A stretch of 64,000 nucleotides of DNA. Source: Pseudomonadales bacterium. GTDB lineage: Bacteria > Pseudomonadota > Gammaproteobacteria > Pseudomonadales > Ketobacteraceae. The notes under the pieces are model-generated. The model was not told the origin of the DNA, made no database searches, and worked only from the letters and a program-made list of their open reading frames with translations. This document shows, piece by piece, positions 1 through 8,779 of the stretch. The translations under genes were made by a program, and so were the position numbers. Position 1 is the first letter of the stretch. Each line of letters opens with the position of its first letter. Where the stretch lies: NCBI GenBank assembly GCA_002708905.1, contig PAPM01000011.1, positions 1 through 64,000 on the forward strand, given 5' to 3'.

Positions 1-3
1 CTC

Positions 4-66
4 TGCACCGTAGGTGCGAGAAGGAGGCGCCAAAGGCGTCCCGCAGGGATGGCGAGTATGCTCGCC
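4..66. repeat. cluster of short hairpins (REP-like)
   Basis: Three small inverted repeats lie side by side: GCACC/GGTGC (5-9 with 13-17), GGCGCC/GGCGTC with one wobble pair (26-31 with 35-40) and GGCGAG/CTCGCC (51-56 with 61-66). Between the last two is the word CGCAGGGATGGCG, which can fold as CGC/GCG around AGGGATG. The same AGGGAT loop recurs in hairpins near 16800, 16823 and 25325. No open reading frame in this stretch looks like a gene. It is probably an extragenic palindromic element at the 3' end of whatever gene lies left of the window. Confidence 0.5.
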
Positions 67-100
67 ACTTAAAGTAGGTCATCGTCAGGCTCCTAATTAG

Positions 101-137
101 AAAAACCCCATCCAGTTAACCTGGATGGGGTTTTTTA
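101..137. terminator. strong bidirectional terminator
   Basis: A perfect 10-bp stem CCCCATCCAG/CTGGATGGGG closes a 5-nt TTAAC loop, with an A run on the left and a run of six T on the right. It would end transcription in either direction and separates the gene left of the window from the locus that begins at 364. Confidence 0.9.
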
Positions 138-363
138 TTGGCTACAAAAAGCCAGCGCTTAGATTATCCTGAAGCCTCTGTTGCCGAGGCTATGAGCCTG
201 TTGGGCGAAGATTTCACTTTGTAAGACTAATAAGTCTAGAATGTTTCTTTTGTGCGAAAACTGCACTAATTTGTTTTTTTTAATTTCCTGATCAAGTTTA
301 TTCTTTCCTAACCCTGTATTGTATCGCTTCCTTGTCTAGTTAGACGTAGTAGGAAAATCCATC
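138..363 (+). other. AT-rich upstream region, no gene seen
   Basis: This stretch between the terminator and the first gene is AT-rich and has no convincing ORF on either strand. It must hold the promoter of the operon starting at 364, but I could not settle on a -35/-10 pair. I looked for a Fur-box-like GATAAT/ATTATC palindrome and did not find one. A ribosome binding site TAGGAAA sits just before the ATG at 364. Confidence 0.5.
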
Positions 364-2106
364 ATGAATGACAACGGCGATCTAATTCTCCGCTATTTGG
401 AGAGATTAGGTGTTGAGTTCATTTTTGGTGTACCTGGTGGGGCAATAGAACCGTTATACAACGCCCTTGCTCGTAGTGAAAGAAATGGAGGCCCAAAAGC
501 TGTCATAGCGCGCCACGAAACTGGTGCTGCGTTTATGGCGGAAGGTTATGCCAGGGAAACAGGTAAGCTGGGAGTATGCTGTGCAACCTCAGGTCCAGGT
601 GCAACCAATCTGCTGACAGGTGTCGCAAGCGCCTACGCAGACTCAACACCGGTTTTGGCTATTACTGGCCAACCTTCGTTACACACCTTTGGAATGGGAG
701 CCCTCCAGGAAGGCTCCTGCACGGGTATCAATACGGTACAGATTTTTGACGATTGTACACGTTTCAATACTCTGATTTCTCATCCAGCCCAATTGGAGCG
801 CAAGCTCGTGATGGCGATCAGCCACGCAATGGGTAATAACCCTGGTCCTGTGCACCTCAGTGTGCCCGTGGATATTATGCGCTCTGAGGTCCAGTCGGTT
901 GAGTGCAGCGGAAATCTATGGGCCTTTATCGATCATGAAGTTGTGCCCACTTATGAAGCGGAGCGGCTGCTCTATGACGAATTGCACGATAAGCAGTTTG
1001 TCACAGTTCTGGTTGGCGAAGGCTGTGTGGGTGCAGTCGATGATATTCTCGCGCTAGCAGAAGCTCGCCAATGGAATATGGTCACTACTCCTCGAGCGAA
1101 AGGTCTGATCCCTGAAAATCATCGACTATACCGAGGGGTTTTCGGGTTTGCAGGTCATTTCAGCGCCCGCAGTGCGATGCTACAGGAGAACGCACAGCGC
1201 ATATTGGTGCTGGGTACTGGTTTGGACGAAGTGACCACCGGGGGTTGGGATCAATCAACCGGCCTGGACAGGCAGCGTCTGGTTCACGTTTCCAATAACC
1301 CGGAACACTTAAGCCGTTCTACCAACGCGTTACGTTGTATCCTGGGCTCACCCAGATTGCTGTTGAAACGTTTGAATAGACGATTGAAGGTTTACCAGCC
1401 ACAACAGCAGTGGGATTTCTGTGAGTTGTCCGCCAGTGGGTTACCGACAAATTATACCCTTGAGTCCGGCATTTGCTGTGTGGAGAAAGGGCGGCCGATC
1501 AAGCCCCAGGCTTTATTCTGGTACTTGAGTCAAATCGTCGATCCACAAGCCCGTGTATACGCGGATAGTGGCAGCAGTTACTTATGGGCCATTCATTATT
1601 GGCGGGTAGGTTATCCGTTGGATAATGGTAGGAGCCCATTCCACATAGGCATAGGTTTTTCGTCCATGGGCTGGGCCATTGGGGCGTCTATCGGCGCGGC
1701 GGCGGGTGCCGATGGTAAGCCTGTTATCTGCATCACTGGAGATGGCAGTGCTTTGATGAGTGGACAGGAAATCACTACGGCACTGCAAGAGAACCTGAAT
1801 GTGCTCTTTATTATCTTGAATGATTCCTGTCTCGGAATGGTAAAACATGGACAGGCTTTGGGGGGGGCAGAGAGCATTGGTACGTCGTTGCCACAGGTTA
1901 ACTTCGCGCTGATGGCCGAAGCTATGGGGGTACAGGCTTATCACGTTCACTCCTTCTCTGATCTGGAGCAGGTTGATTTGGCAAACCTCTTATCACAGCC
2001 CGGACCCTGCTTGCTTGATGTCAAAATAGATGCTTCGGAAATTCCACCGATGGGGAATCGCATGCGGGTGTTGGCGGGGTCCTCAAAAGGAGACGCTTAT
2101 GTCTGA
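364..2106 (+). CDS. thiamine-diphosphate-dependent enzyme, acetolactate synthase (IlvB) family
   Basis: The protein has 580 residues and the three-domain layout of the acetolactate synthase/pyruvate oxidase family. Seen: the N-terminal PYR domain with GVPGGAIEPLYNAL, the presumed catalytic Glu52 in ARHETGAAFMAEG, then TSGPGATNLLTG; a central domain near 190-340; and the C-terminal cofactor motif from Gly459 (GDGS) to Asn486 (LND), then GMVKHGQ. It should bind ThDP and Mg and decarboxylate or ligate a 2-oxo acid, but the substrate cannot be read. No regulatory subunit (ilvN-like) follows, and two citrate-synthase-like genes do, so ordinary branched-chain amino acid synthesis is unlikely. The stop overlaps the next start by 8 nt, indicating translational coupling. 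Confidence 0.85.
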   Translation: MNDNGDLILRYLERLGVEFIFGVPGGAIEPLYNALARSERNGGPKAVIARHETGAAFMAEGYARETGKLGVCCATSGPGATNLLTGVASAYADSTPVLAITGQPSLHTFGMGALQEGSCTGINTVQIFDDCTRFNTLISHPAQLERKLVMAISHAMGNNPGPVHLSVPVDIMRSEVQSVECSGNLWAFIDHEVVPTYEAERLLYDELHDKQFVTVLVGEGCVGAVDDILALAEARQWNMVTTPRAKGLIPENHRLYRGVFGFAGHFSARSAMLQENAQRILVLGTGLDEVTTGGWDQSTGLDRQRLVHVSNNPEHLSRSTNALRCILGSPRLLLKRLNRRLKVYQPQQQWDFCELSASGLPTNYTLESGICCVEKGRPIKPQALFWYLSQIVDPQARVYADSGSSYLWAIHYWRVGYPLDNGRSPFHIGIGFSSMGWAIGASIGAAAGADGKPVICITGDGSALMSGQEITTALQENLNVLFIILNDSCLGMVKHGQALGGAESIGTSLPQVNFALMAEAMGVQAYHVHSFSDLEQVDLANLLSQPGPCLLDVKIDASEIPPMGNRMRVLAGSSKGDAYV

Positions 2107-2929
2107 TAATTTTGTTTTGCACTCCTCGATCTGGAGAGAGGAGGCCGCAGAGAGTAATCCTTTTGTGGCCAGTCGTTGCTTCGCATTCGGATATGATGTC
2201 TATGGCGAAGTTTTACCGAAGAGCAGCTGGTCCGAGTACATGCTACTTCTGTTTCTCGGCGAAAAGCCCAGCGCTGAAGCTGCCATGTTGATCGAGAAAT
2301 TGGCGATTGCCCTGGCTAATCCCGGCCCAAGGGAGCCCAGTGTCAGAGCTGCCATGAATGGTGGCGTTGGAGGCTCGGTGGATGCAGCCTCGTTGATTGC
2401 AGCTTTAGCCGTTGGCGCAGGCCAATACGGTGGCTCCCATGAGGTCGCACTGTTGGTGGAAGCCTGGAACCGACTTGGCCGGGATTTACCTGCATGGTGT
2501 GATTACCTGTCTCACCCCAATCGGGATTATCGCGAGGATGTGTGGAGTCCGATTGAGCATCCTCCCGGATTTGATCCCCACGGAGTTGAATGCGCTCAGC
2601 CGGTGCTGCAATCCCTTGAGTTCCTGGCGGAAGTTTCCCCGGGTAGGAACCTGATCTGGCTGTTCGAACAGAGGGTGGCTTTAGAGCAGCATACGGGGCT
2701 GCCTATCACTATGTCAGCCGTAGCGGCGGCGGCCTTTGCAGACCTGGGCTTTTCCAGTACCCAAGCGATTATGATGTATTTAATGCTGAGGTTGCCCGGA
2801 GCCGCAGTCCATGCGATGGAACAGGAAAAGTTGGGCTGGAAGAAATTCCCTGCCTATGGTCAGGCGATCAGTATTGATAATGATCCTGGAGAATTGGGTG
2901 TTCCCGATGTGAGTAGGTTTGAGCTATGA
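2099..2929 (+). CDS. diverged citrate synthase/citryl-CoA lyase-fold protein, first of a pair
   Basis: I start this 276-residue protein at the ATG at 2099, which has AAAGGAGA upstream and overlaps the ThDP gene by 8 nt; a longer frame from 2030 lacks a site. The length and pattern match the short citrate synthase/citryl-CoA lyase family: VYGEVLPKSSWSEYMLLLFLG (about 34-54), a GxGQYGGSHE turn at 107-115, GFDPH at 158-161, and ADLGFS then RLPGAAVHAMEQ near 214-242. Canonical residues have changed: the HGG histidine is Tyr110, although His114 and His161 are nearby, and the NVD aspartate position is Ser206. It may catalyse a carbon-carbon step with altered chemistry, or form a heterodimer with the next product. 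Confidence 0.75.
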   Translation: MSDNFVLHSSIWREEAAESNPFVASRCFAFGYDVYGEVLPKSSWSEYMLLLFLGEKPSAEAAMLIEKLAIALANPGPREPSVRAAMNGGVGGSVDAASLIAALAVGAGQYGGSHEVALLVEAWNRLGRDLPAWCDYLSHPNRDYREDVWSPIEHPPGFDPHGVECAQPVLQSLEFLAEVSPGRNLIWLFEQRVALEQHTGLPITMSAVAAAAFADLGFSSTQAIMMYLMLRLPGAAVHAMEQEKLGWKKFPAYGQAISIDNDPGELGVPDVSRFEL

Positions 2930-3717
2930 GTATTGAAGATTTACAGTCAGCCCAGGACCAGCTTCACTCTGCGCTGGGCAAGGCGTTTTTGTCTGAGCGG
3001 GTAGTGATGCGTGGCAAGGATCTCCACTACGAGTTGGGTAGGAAGGATTGGTTAAGCGTGATGGTGTATGCCATTACCGGGCGGGAATTCAGTGAAAATC
3101 AGATTCGTTATATGAATTTCATGTGGGTGGCCACCAGTTATCCCGATGCGGGTATCTGGCCGAATCAGGCGACGGCACTAGCGGGAACTTCCCGTACAAC
3201 GCCATCTTTGTCGTTAGTTGCCGGGCTGGCGTTGTCGGAAGCCCGGTTGTACGGCCGAAAACCCGATCGGCGGGCAATGGACTTCTTTTACAGGGCTGCA
3301 GCAAAGCTTGATCAGGGGTTCTCTCTGGAGGAAGTCATCGAGAAGGAAATCGAAGAGAGGAAGGTGGTGTTTGGTTATGGTCGTCCCTTGGTTCGACTGG
3401 ATGAGCGGGTCGCACATACCCTCAATGTGATCACGGAACTCGGGCTTGACGGGGGACGCTATTTTAACCTGGCGCTAGAGGTCCATCGTTATCTGAAACG
3501 GACGCGTGGACTCTCTATAAACATCGCAGCCATCAGTGCCAGTACCATGGCGGATATGGACTTCTCCACAGAGGAATATCAATTGTTTTTAACGCTGGTG
3601 TTTGTGGCCGGGATGGTGCCCTGTTACCTGGATGCGAAAGGGCGCCCTGAAGGCAGCTTCTTCCCTGTGGCCTGTAGCAATTTGGTGTATTCCGGCGTCC
3701 CGGAACGCTCCTGGTAA
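2926..3717 (+). CDS. diverged citrate synthase/citryl-CoA lyase-fold protein, second of a pair
   Basis: This 263-residue protein starts in an ATGA overlap with the gene before it. Family pattern: VMRGKDLHYELGRKDWLSV near 27-45, AITGREFSENQ (49-59), the loop SYPDAGIWPN where relatives have DHG, LYGRK at 108-112 where HGG is usual, GYGRPLVRLDERV (150-162) where GFGHPLY..DPR is usual, and NIAAISASTMADMDF where NVD is usual. So His is Arg153 and the catalytic Asp is Ala201. None of the standard citrate synthase catalytic residues appears to be kept. The Arg in LDER could still meet CoA or a carboxylate. A structural or complementary half of a heterodimer with the preceding protein is the best guess. 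Confidence 0.72.
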   Translation: MSIEDLQSAQDQLHSALGKAFLSERVVMRGKDLHYELGRKDWLSVMVYAITGREFSENQIRYMNFMWVATSYPDAGIWPNQATALAGTSRTTPSLSLVAGLALSEARLYGRKPDRRAMDFFYRAAAKLDQGFSLEEVIEKEIEERKVVFGYGRPLVRLDERVAHTLNVITELGLDGGRYFNLALEVHRYLKRTRGLSINIAAISASTMADMDFSTEEYQLFLTLVFVAGMVPCYLDAKGRPEGSFFPVACSNLVYSGVPERSW

Positions 3718-3802
3718 GGGAGAAACCAGGGTAATCCATCTATTTTTCATAAACTTAAGCATGTTTCGTTGCAATTCAAGGTTTTGCTGCTAGATTAGTG
3801 AA

Positions 3803-3860
3803 AAGTATCCGTGACAGCGCCTCATAGGATGTGGGGCGTTTGTTGCAGAGAAAGATACTT
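3803..3860 (+). promoter_or_regulatory. possible structured leader before the TonB receptor
   Basis: In the 248-nt gap before the receptor, AAGTATC (3803-3809) can pair with GATACTT (3854-3860). Inside that arm, CGCCTC (3818-3823) pairs with GGGGCG (3833-3838) around a 9-nt loop. It does not match a riboswitch class I know, and short pairings like this can occur by chance. Confidence 0.25.
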
Positions 3861-3965
3861 CTCCAGGGTGTCTCGATTATAAAAAAATTGGATAAGAGTT
3901 CAGTTTTCATGGATGAGTAGTAATTGAACTTCCAGCCTTTGGGATATGGCTTCAGGGAGTTATCT

Positions 3966-6047
3966 ATGAAGCGTTTTGCCACGTTTATGCTCGCATTGCC
4001 CACTTGTGGGTTCGGCTACTCTGACTCTGATCTATGGGATTTATCGCTGGCAGAGTTAATGGATGTGCAGATCACGCGTGTTGCGACCGGGAGTCCTGCT
4101 CCCCTGAATCGTGCTGCAGCGATCGTTACCGTTATTACTTCTGAAGATCTTCGACGCACCGGAGCCCGGGATATTGAAGATGCTCTGATGTCCGTTCCCG
4201 GCTTATACGTCGGACGCTCTGAGCAGGGCTACGCCCCTACCTATATATTTCGTGGAATCTACGGCAGTTTGAATCCCCAAGCCCTATTGATGATTAACGG
4301 GTTCCCCCAGAAGTCGTTGCCGACAGGTAACAAGGGGAATGTTTGGGGCGGCATGCCGGTCGAGGCTGTGGACCGGATCGAAGTGATTCGAGGGCCGGGT
4401 TCAGCACTGTATGGTGCGGACGCTTTTGCCGGAGTGATCAATGTCATCACTAAAACGGCTAAGGAGATCAGTGGAACTCAGGCCGGTATTCGTGGAGGCA
4501 GTTATAATACCTACGATGCCTGGGTGCAACACGGCGGCAATGTACAAGGCTGGGACGTAATGTTTAGTCTGGAAGCCGGGACCACGGACGGCCATAAAGA
4601 AATTATTGAATCAGACGCCCAGACTCAATTTGATGAACAGTTCTCGGCAATCCCTGGCTATACACCAATCTCCAATGCACCCGGCCCCATCAACGCTGGT
4701 TATGACAATCTCGACTTCAGGCTGGACGTCAGCAAAGCGGCATGGCAGATAAGGTTCGGCTATCAAAACCGAAGTAATCTCCAAGCAGGGGATGGGGTAG
4801 CCGGGGCCCTAGACCCAAACTCAAGTTATCGTTCGGATATCGCCAACCTGGATGTGTCTTACACTCAGGAAGTATGGAATGATGATCTCTCGCTTGTATC
4901 CCAGTTCAGCACTTATTACGCGTCCCAGAAACCGTTGGAAGACAATTTTCTTTTCCCCAAAGGGGCGTTTGTGAATACCTTCCCGGATGGCTATATCGGC
5001 AATCCTGGCAATAAGGAAATTCAGGTTACGCTGCAGCAATTCCTGGTTTATAACGGATGGGATAGCCACCGGCTTCGCTTGGCTGTGGGGGCGACTTTTG
5101 GCGATGTGTATGAAACCACAGAAGAGAAAAATTTTGAGGTGGATCTAGCCACACCGAAACCCGAGGGGCTGGTGGATGTCAGTGACACGGACGAAGTCTG
5201 GCTGCCGGAAGCGGACCGTACGTTGTATTTTCTATCGCTCCAGGATGAATGGCAGATTGATACGGATTGGCAGTTGGTTCTAGGTGCCCGTTACGATCAT
5301 TATTCGGATTTTGGCGATACCGTAAATCCGCGTTTGGCATTGGTGTGGGCGACGACCGATGCCTGGACTACCCGATTGCTCTATGGCAGAGCGTTTCGTG
5401 CCCCCAGCTTTTCTGAACTGTATATCATTTCCAATCCTGTGGTTTTGGGAAATCCGGAGCTTGATCCGGAGGTTATCGACACCTACGAGCTGGCCTTTAA
5501 TCACCAGTTGGGCGTAGGCAGTTCCTATGGTTTGAACTTCTTCTACTACAAAATTACGGATATGATCTTATATGAGCCAACCGGTAACGGAATTGACCTT
5601 GCGGCTGAAAATGTGGGTGAGAGAGACGGTCGGGGAGTTGAGTTCGAACTCAGCCACCCCTTTAGCGATAGCCTAAAACTGATCGCAAACTACTCCTACC
5701 AGGAGGCGACTAATACCAACCTGGACGATGATGTTGGATTTGCACCGAACAATCAGTCTTATGCCCAGTTGGACTGGGATATTAGTTCTGATTGGCATGC
5801 GAATCTGGAAATGCACTGGTTTGGTCGGATTCAGCGTGATCCGTCGGATGATCGTCCTGCCGTGAAAAGTGCCTCAGTTTGTAATTTGACGCTACGTCGA
5901 ATGAATCTGATGGCTGGACTTGAAGTCGCCCTCAATATTCGCAACATCTTCGACAAAGAGTGGCGTTCCCCCAGTTGGACCCGCATCGAACACGATTATC
6001 CGGCACCAGGGCGAAACGGCAACATCACGCTCCGCTACACGTTTTGA
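3966..6047 (+). CDS. TonB-dependent outer-membrane receptor
   Basis: The start at 3966 has CAGGGAG upstream and gives a clean signal peptide (MKRFATFMLALPTCGFG); a 14-codon longer frame from 3924 does not. The mature protein shows a TonB-box-like stretch near the N terminus, a plug domain (SAPAPLNRAAAIVTVIT-like start, RTGARDIEDALMSVPGLYV, IEVIRGPGSALYGADAF), and a 22-strand-type barrel ending in NITLRYTF, with the terminal Phe expected by the BAM complex. Total length is 693 residues. The family imports siderophores, cobalamin, nickel or carbohydrates; the ligand cannot be read. It lies 248 nt after the citrate-synthase-like pair on the same strand, so it may take up the product or substrate of that operon. 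Confidence 0.9.
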   Translation: MKRFATFMLALPTCGFGYSDSDLWDLSLAELMDVQITRVATGSPAPLNRAAAIVTVITSEDLRRTGARDIEDALMSVPGLYVGRSEQGYAPTYIFRGIYGSLNPQALLMINGFPQKSLPTGNKGNVWGGMPVEAVDRIEVIRGPGSALYGADAFAGVINVITKTAKEISGTQAGIRGGSYNTYDAWVQHGGNVQGWDVMFSLEAGTTDGHKEIIESDAQTQFDEQFSAIPGYTPISNAPGPINAGYDNLDFRLDVSKAAWQIRFGYQNRSNLQAGDGVAGALDPNSSYRSDIANLDVSYTQEVWNDDLSLVSQFSTYYASQKPLEDNFLFPKGAFVNTFPDGYIGNPGNKEIQVTLQQFLVYNGWDSHRLRLAVGATFGDVYETTEEKNFEVDLATPKPEGLVDVSDTDEVWLPEADRTLYFLSLQDEWQIDTDWQLVLGARYDHYSDFGDTVNPRLALVWATTDAWTTRLLYGRAFRAPSFSELYIISNPVVLGNPELDPEVIDTYELAFNHQLGVGSSYGLNFFYYKITDMILYEPTGNGIDLAAENVGERDGRGVEFELSHPFSDSLKLIANYSYQEATNTNLDDDVGFAPNNQSYAQLDWDISSDWHANLEMHWFGRIQRDPSDDRPAVKSASVCNLTLRRMNLMAGLEVALNIRNIFDKEWRSPSWTRIEHDYPAPGRNGNITLRYTF

Positions 6048-6056
6048 TTTTAGAGT

Positions 6057-6080
6057 AGCCCCGTTTCAGCAAACGGGGCT
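6057..6080. terminator. hairpin between converging genes
   Basis: A perfect 10-bp stem AGCCCCGTTT/AAACGGGGCT with a CAGC loop lies between the receptor and the converging gene on the other strand, whose stop codon touches its edge. The T tract is poor on both sides, so termination strength is uncertain. Confidence 0.65.
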
Positions 6081-7792
6081 TACTTCAGCTTCAGTTCTTC
6101 GTATTGCTCGGTCTCCGAGTTCCATTGCAGAAACTCATAATCTTTACTGCTGACCGGGTCTTCGAATTCCAGTCTTAATTGCAACGGTTTCCCATCGGCA
6201 TTGGTTTTTGTCACCTCTATGGTTAGCCCGGACAAAGAGACCACATCACCGGAGGAAAATGGGTATTTTTCCAAATCGCGTACCGATTCCTCAGTAGGGT
6301 CATCGATAAACCCATTGGCTCTGGATAATGTCAGCACATGTCCTTCAGCGTTCATTTCCAAGCCGTCATTCAATGTTGTAATCGTCCAGATTCGATCGGG
6401 GATAGGCTCATGGCGATAAAATCGTAACCCGGCGATCGCTAGTGAGGAGGCAAGTGGGGGGGAAAACAGGATCAGCTTTTTCTCCGCAATGTTGTCCACG
6501 CTAGAGAAATAGGAGGGTTTCTCCGATACAGCCAGAGCCATGAACTTGGTGCTGTAGGTCATCAATGGCATCAGCAACGGTGACAGGATCAGGTGGAACA
6601 AGGCCATCAATCCAAAGACAAACAGGCTGTAATAGCGGACGAGTGCATTACGCGGGCGATCTTTCACTATCCACAGTTTATGGATAAAGCCAGCCAACAA
6701 GGCGGCGCCGCCAATTCCCGGGAACAACAACAGTCGATCATAGGGTGAGGCTGCCAGGGCAGGTAAAATGGAGAACAGCATTCCGGCGCACCAGAACCAG
6801 GTGCTGCGCCGGGCCCTCTGCAACAGCACTACAGGTATCAATATCATCATCAGGAAAACGGCACATACAATCGAATAGAGGTGCTTTTCCCCCGGTGTCA
6901 GCGTATAGATATCAGCGGGTATAATGCCCCATTGACTGGCTAACAGGACCGGCAGCCGTTCAACGGCGGCCACCACAAAGGCCATGGGCTGGGTGGCCGG
7001 GTCGACATAATAGGCTCCGGCGTGGGCTGCGCCAAATCCAGCCTGTTTGTAAACGACCCACCAGGAAACAATGACAACAAAATACGGCAGTGCCGCTAGC
7101 ACTCCTTTAACCGGGCCCTTTTTGTCCATGAACAGGGCATAGGCTCCGATATAACCGAAGACCGAAATACCCAGCTCCGCCGAAAACAGGGCCAATATTT
7201 GGGCGACCAAAGCTCCCAGCAGGTAATGTAAACCTTCTTCTTCGCGCCACTTTATATGCAGCAGTAGAGTGACCAGGCCAAAGGTAAGGGCCAGTAGGGC
7301 GTTGCGATTGGAGATCCAGCTCACGGTAAAACCGTGGGAGCTGTCCAGGGCATATAGAAAAAGCGCCAACAGAACGGCCGTTTCCGTTGGAAAATAACGT
7401 TTGTACAGGTTAGCCACCAGGATCACAGCGACCATGTACCAGGCGATGTTGTGGAGGTGCATTAACCAGGGAGAATTAGGCCATAGCTGGTAATCCAACC
7501 AATGGAAAACCTCGGTAAGGGGACGCCAGAATGCATATTTCATGTCCGCGTAGGTCCACCATGGGATCAGGCTGTAGTCCATCAGCAGGCGGTTTCGCTC
7601 AGGATCACCGTTAATGAACGAAAATAAACCAAAAAGAGACAGATCATCTGGTTTTCTGATGGGAAGATCAGCGTTCAATAACGCGTAGTGCAGGTAATCG
7701 TCACCCATGTACCCGGTAAACAGTGCCGGGAGACAGAGTAATAAGGTAATGAAAATGATGAGGTTACGGCGGCCAGTATACGAGGTCGGCAT
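6080..7792 (-). CDS. polytopic membrane protein, GT-C glycosyltransferase-like
   Basis: The protein has 570 residues, with roughly ten to twelve hydrophobic segments over the first 430 and a soluble C-terminal domain of about 130. A GYMGDDYLHY motif (Asp31, Asp32) follows the first membrane segment, where GT-C enzymes such as PMT/ArnT-type mannosyl- and aminoarabinose transferases carry their acidic pair. FWRPLTEVFHWLDYQLW (about 88-104) and VSWISNRNALLAL (about 163) are also typical of that superfamily. It probably moves a sugar from a lipid-phosphate carrier to a periplasmic acceptor, by inference. It stands alone, with no glycan cluster near it, so the acceptor is unknown. Confidence 0.6.
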   Translation of the reverse strand: MPTSYTGRRNLIIFITLLLCLPALFTGYMGDDYLHYALLNADLPIRKPDDLSLFGLFSFINGDPERNRLLMDYSLIPWWTYADMKYAFWRPLTEVFHWLDYQLWPNSPWLMHLHNIAWYMVAVILVANLYKRYFPTETAVLLALFLYALDSSHGFTVSWISNRNALLALTFGLVTLLLHIKWREEEGLHYLLGALVAQILALFSAELGISVFGYIGAYALFMDKKGPVKGVLAALPYFVVIVSWWVVYKQAGFGAAHAGAYYVDPATQPMAFVVAAVERLPVLLASQWGIIPADIYTLTPGEKHLYSIVCAVFLMMILIPVVLLQRARRSTWFWCAGMLFSILPALAASPYDRLLLFPGIGGAALLAGFIHKLWIVKDRPRNALVRYYSLFVFGLMALFHLILSPLLMPLMTYSTKFMALAVSEKPSYFSSVDNIAEKKLILFSPPLASSLAIAGLRFYRHEPIPDRIWTITTLNDGLEMNAEGHVLTLSRANGFIDDPTEESVRDLEKYPFSSGDVVSLSGLTIEVTKTNADGKPLQLRLEFEDPVSSKDYEFLQWNSETEQYEELKLK

Positions 7793-8017
7793 GGATTACT
7801 GCTCGTTTTTATTGTTATTGAATGCCGAGTTTATTGTTGAAATCTGATGATCACAACCGCTCTGGTCTAAAATCCGGTCAATTTGTATCGGTATATACAA
7901 AGTGTATTTTTTGTATTTATAAGAGTATTATTATTTGCTCTGTTATTGGCTCAATATTCAGCCTAAAATAGTTAGCAAAACCCATTTCGTTAAGTAGTAG
8001 TTGGGGGATTAAAACTG

Positions 8018-8734
8018 ATGGAACAACAAATTGAGCAACCAGAAGATCTGTCTCTGGTTGATATTCTTCTGAAGGCGACTCAGAAGGAGCTTGGTCAAGC
8101 CAAGGAAAAATTCAATTTTCCAGTACCCGGACAGGGTGCAAAAGCCGATGTACTGTTCAATTCCATAGGCGTGTTTACCAGCAAAGGGATAGAAGAAACC
8201 ACAGTTCAGGATTTGCTGGATGCGGCCAACATCTCCCGGCGTACATTCTATAAGTACTTCAAAAACAAGGTGGATGTTCTGGAGAGCATCTATCAGGTGG
8301 CTGCTGAACTGCTGGTGGTTCGCTTTAAGGCAGTGCGCAAAGAATCCAAGTCCATGAGCGAGTTCATCGTTCAATGTGTGGAGCTGTATTTTGACTACCA
8401 CACTCATCTTGGGCCTCTGGTTCGGATGATGACCGAAGAAGCGCGCCGTGCGGAGTCCCCTCTGGCGGCTCACCGTGAGACCTTGCTGGCGCACATTGTT
8501 GAATTATTTGATGAAAAGTACTTCGAGATGGAAGGGGTGCATCTGGATCCCAAGGTTTATTACTCGCTGATCTGGATGATGGAGAGCGCTTCCATGAATT
8601 TGCTGGCTCACCTGCCCTGCGATCAATCTGTGGTGGAACAGTACAAATCCGTCATGTGTGCGATCAGTGCCCGGGTTGCCATGACCAGCTCTCTGCAATG
8701 GGAGTCGCTGCCGGCTATGCCCCTCAAAGGCTAG
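8018..8734 (+). CDS. TetR/AcrR family transcriptional regulator
   Basis: The protein has 238 residues. The DNA-binding helix-turn-helix is at about 60-85 (ETTVQDLLDAANISRRTFYKYF), which is the TetR signature. It is preceded by an unusually long N-terminal extension of about 40 residues. The C-terminal ligand-binding part is not diagnostic. GGGGGAT lies 9 nt before the ATG. The gene is transcribed away from the GT-C-like gene across a 225-nt AT-rich gap where an operator may lie. The targets cannot be read from sequence. Confidence 0.88.
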   Translation: MEQQIEQPEDLSLVDILLKATQKELGQAKEKFNFPVPGQGAKADVLFNSIGVFTSKGIEETTVQDLLDAANISRRTFYKYFKNKVDVLESIYQVAAELLVVRFKAVRKESKSMSEFIVQCVELYFDYHTHLGPLVRMMTEEARRAESPLAAHRETLLAHIVELFDEKYFEMEGVHLDPKVYYSLIWMMESASMNLLAHLPCDQSVVEQYKSVMCAISARVAMTSSLQWESLPAMPLKG

Positions 8735-8779
8735 GTTAAAAACCTGCTATCTCCGTAAAATAAGTCTAAGCTTTCAATA

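Noticed and set aside
364-2106. Biosynthetic acetolactate synthase for branched-chain amino acids
   Set aside because: No regulatory subunit or ilvC follows and the neighbours are citrate-synthase-like, so ilvB/ilvI was not assigned.
3803-3860. Known riboswitch (for example cobalamin) before the TonB receptor
   Set aside because: The conserved boxes of the cobalamin class are absent and the pairing is short, so I report only an unnamed possible leader.
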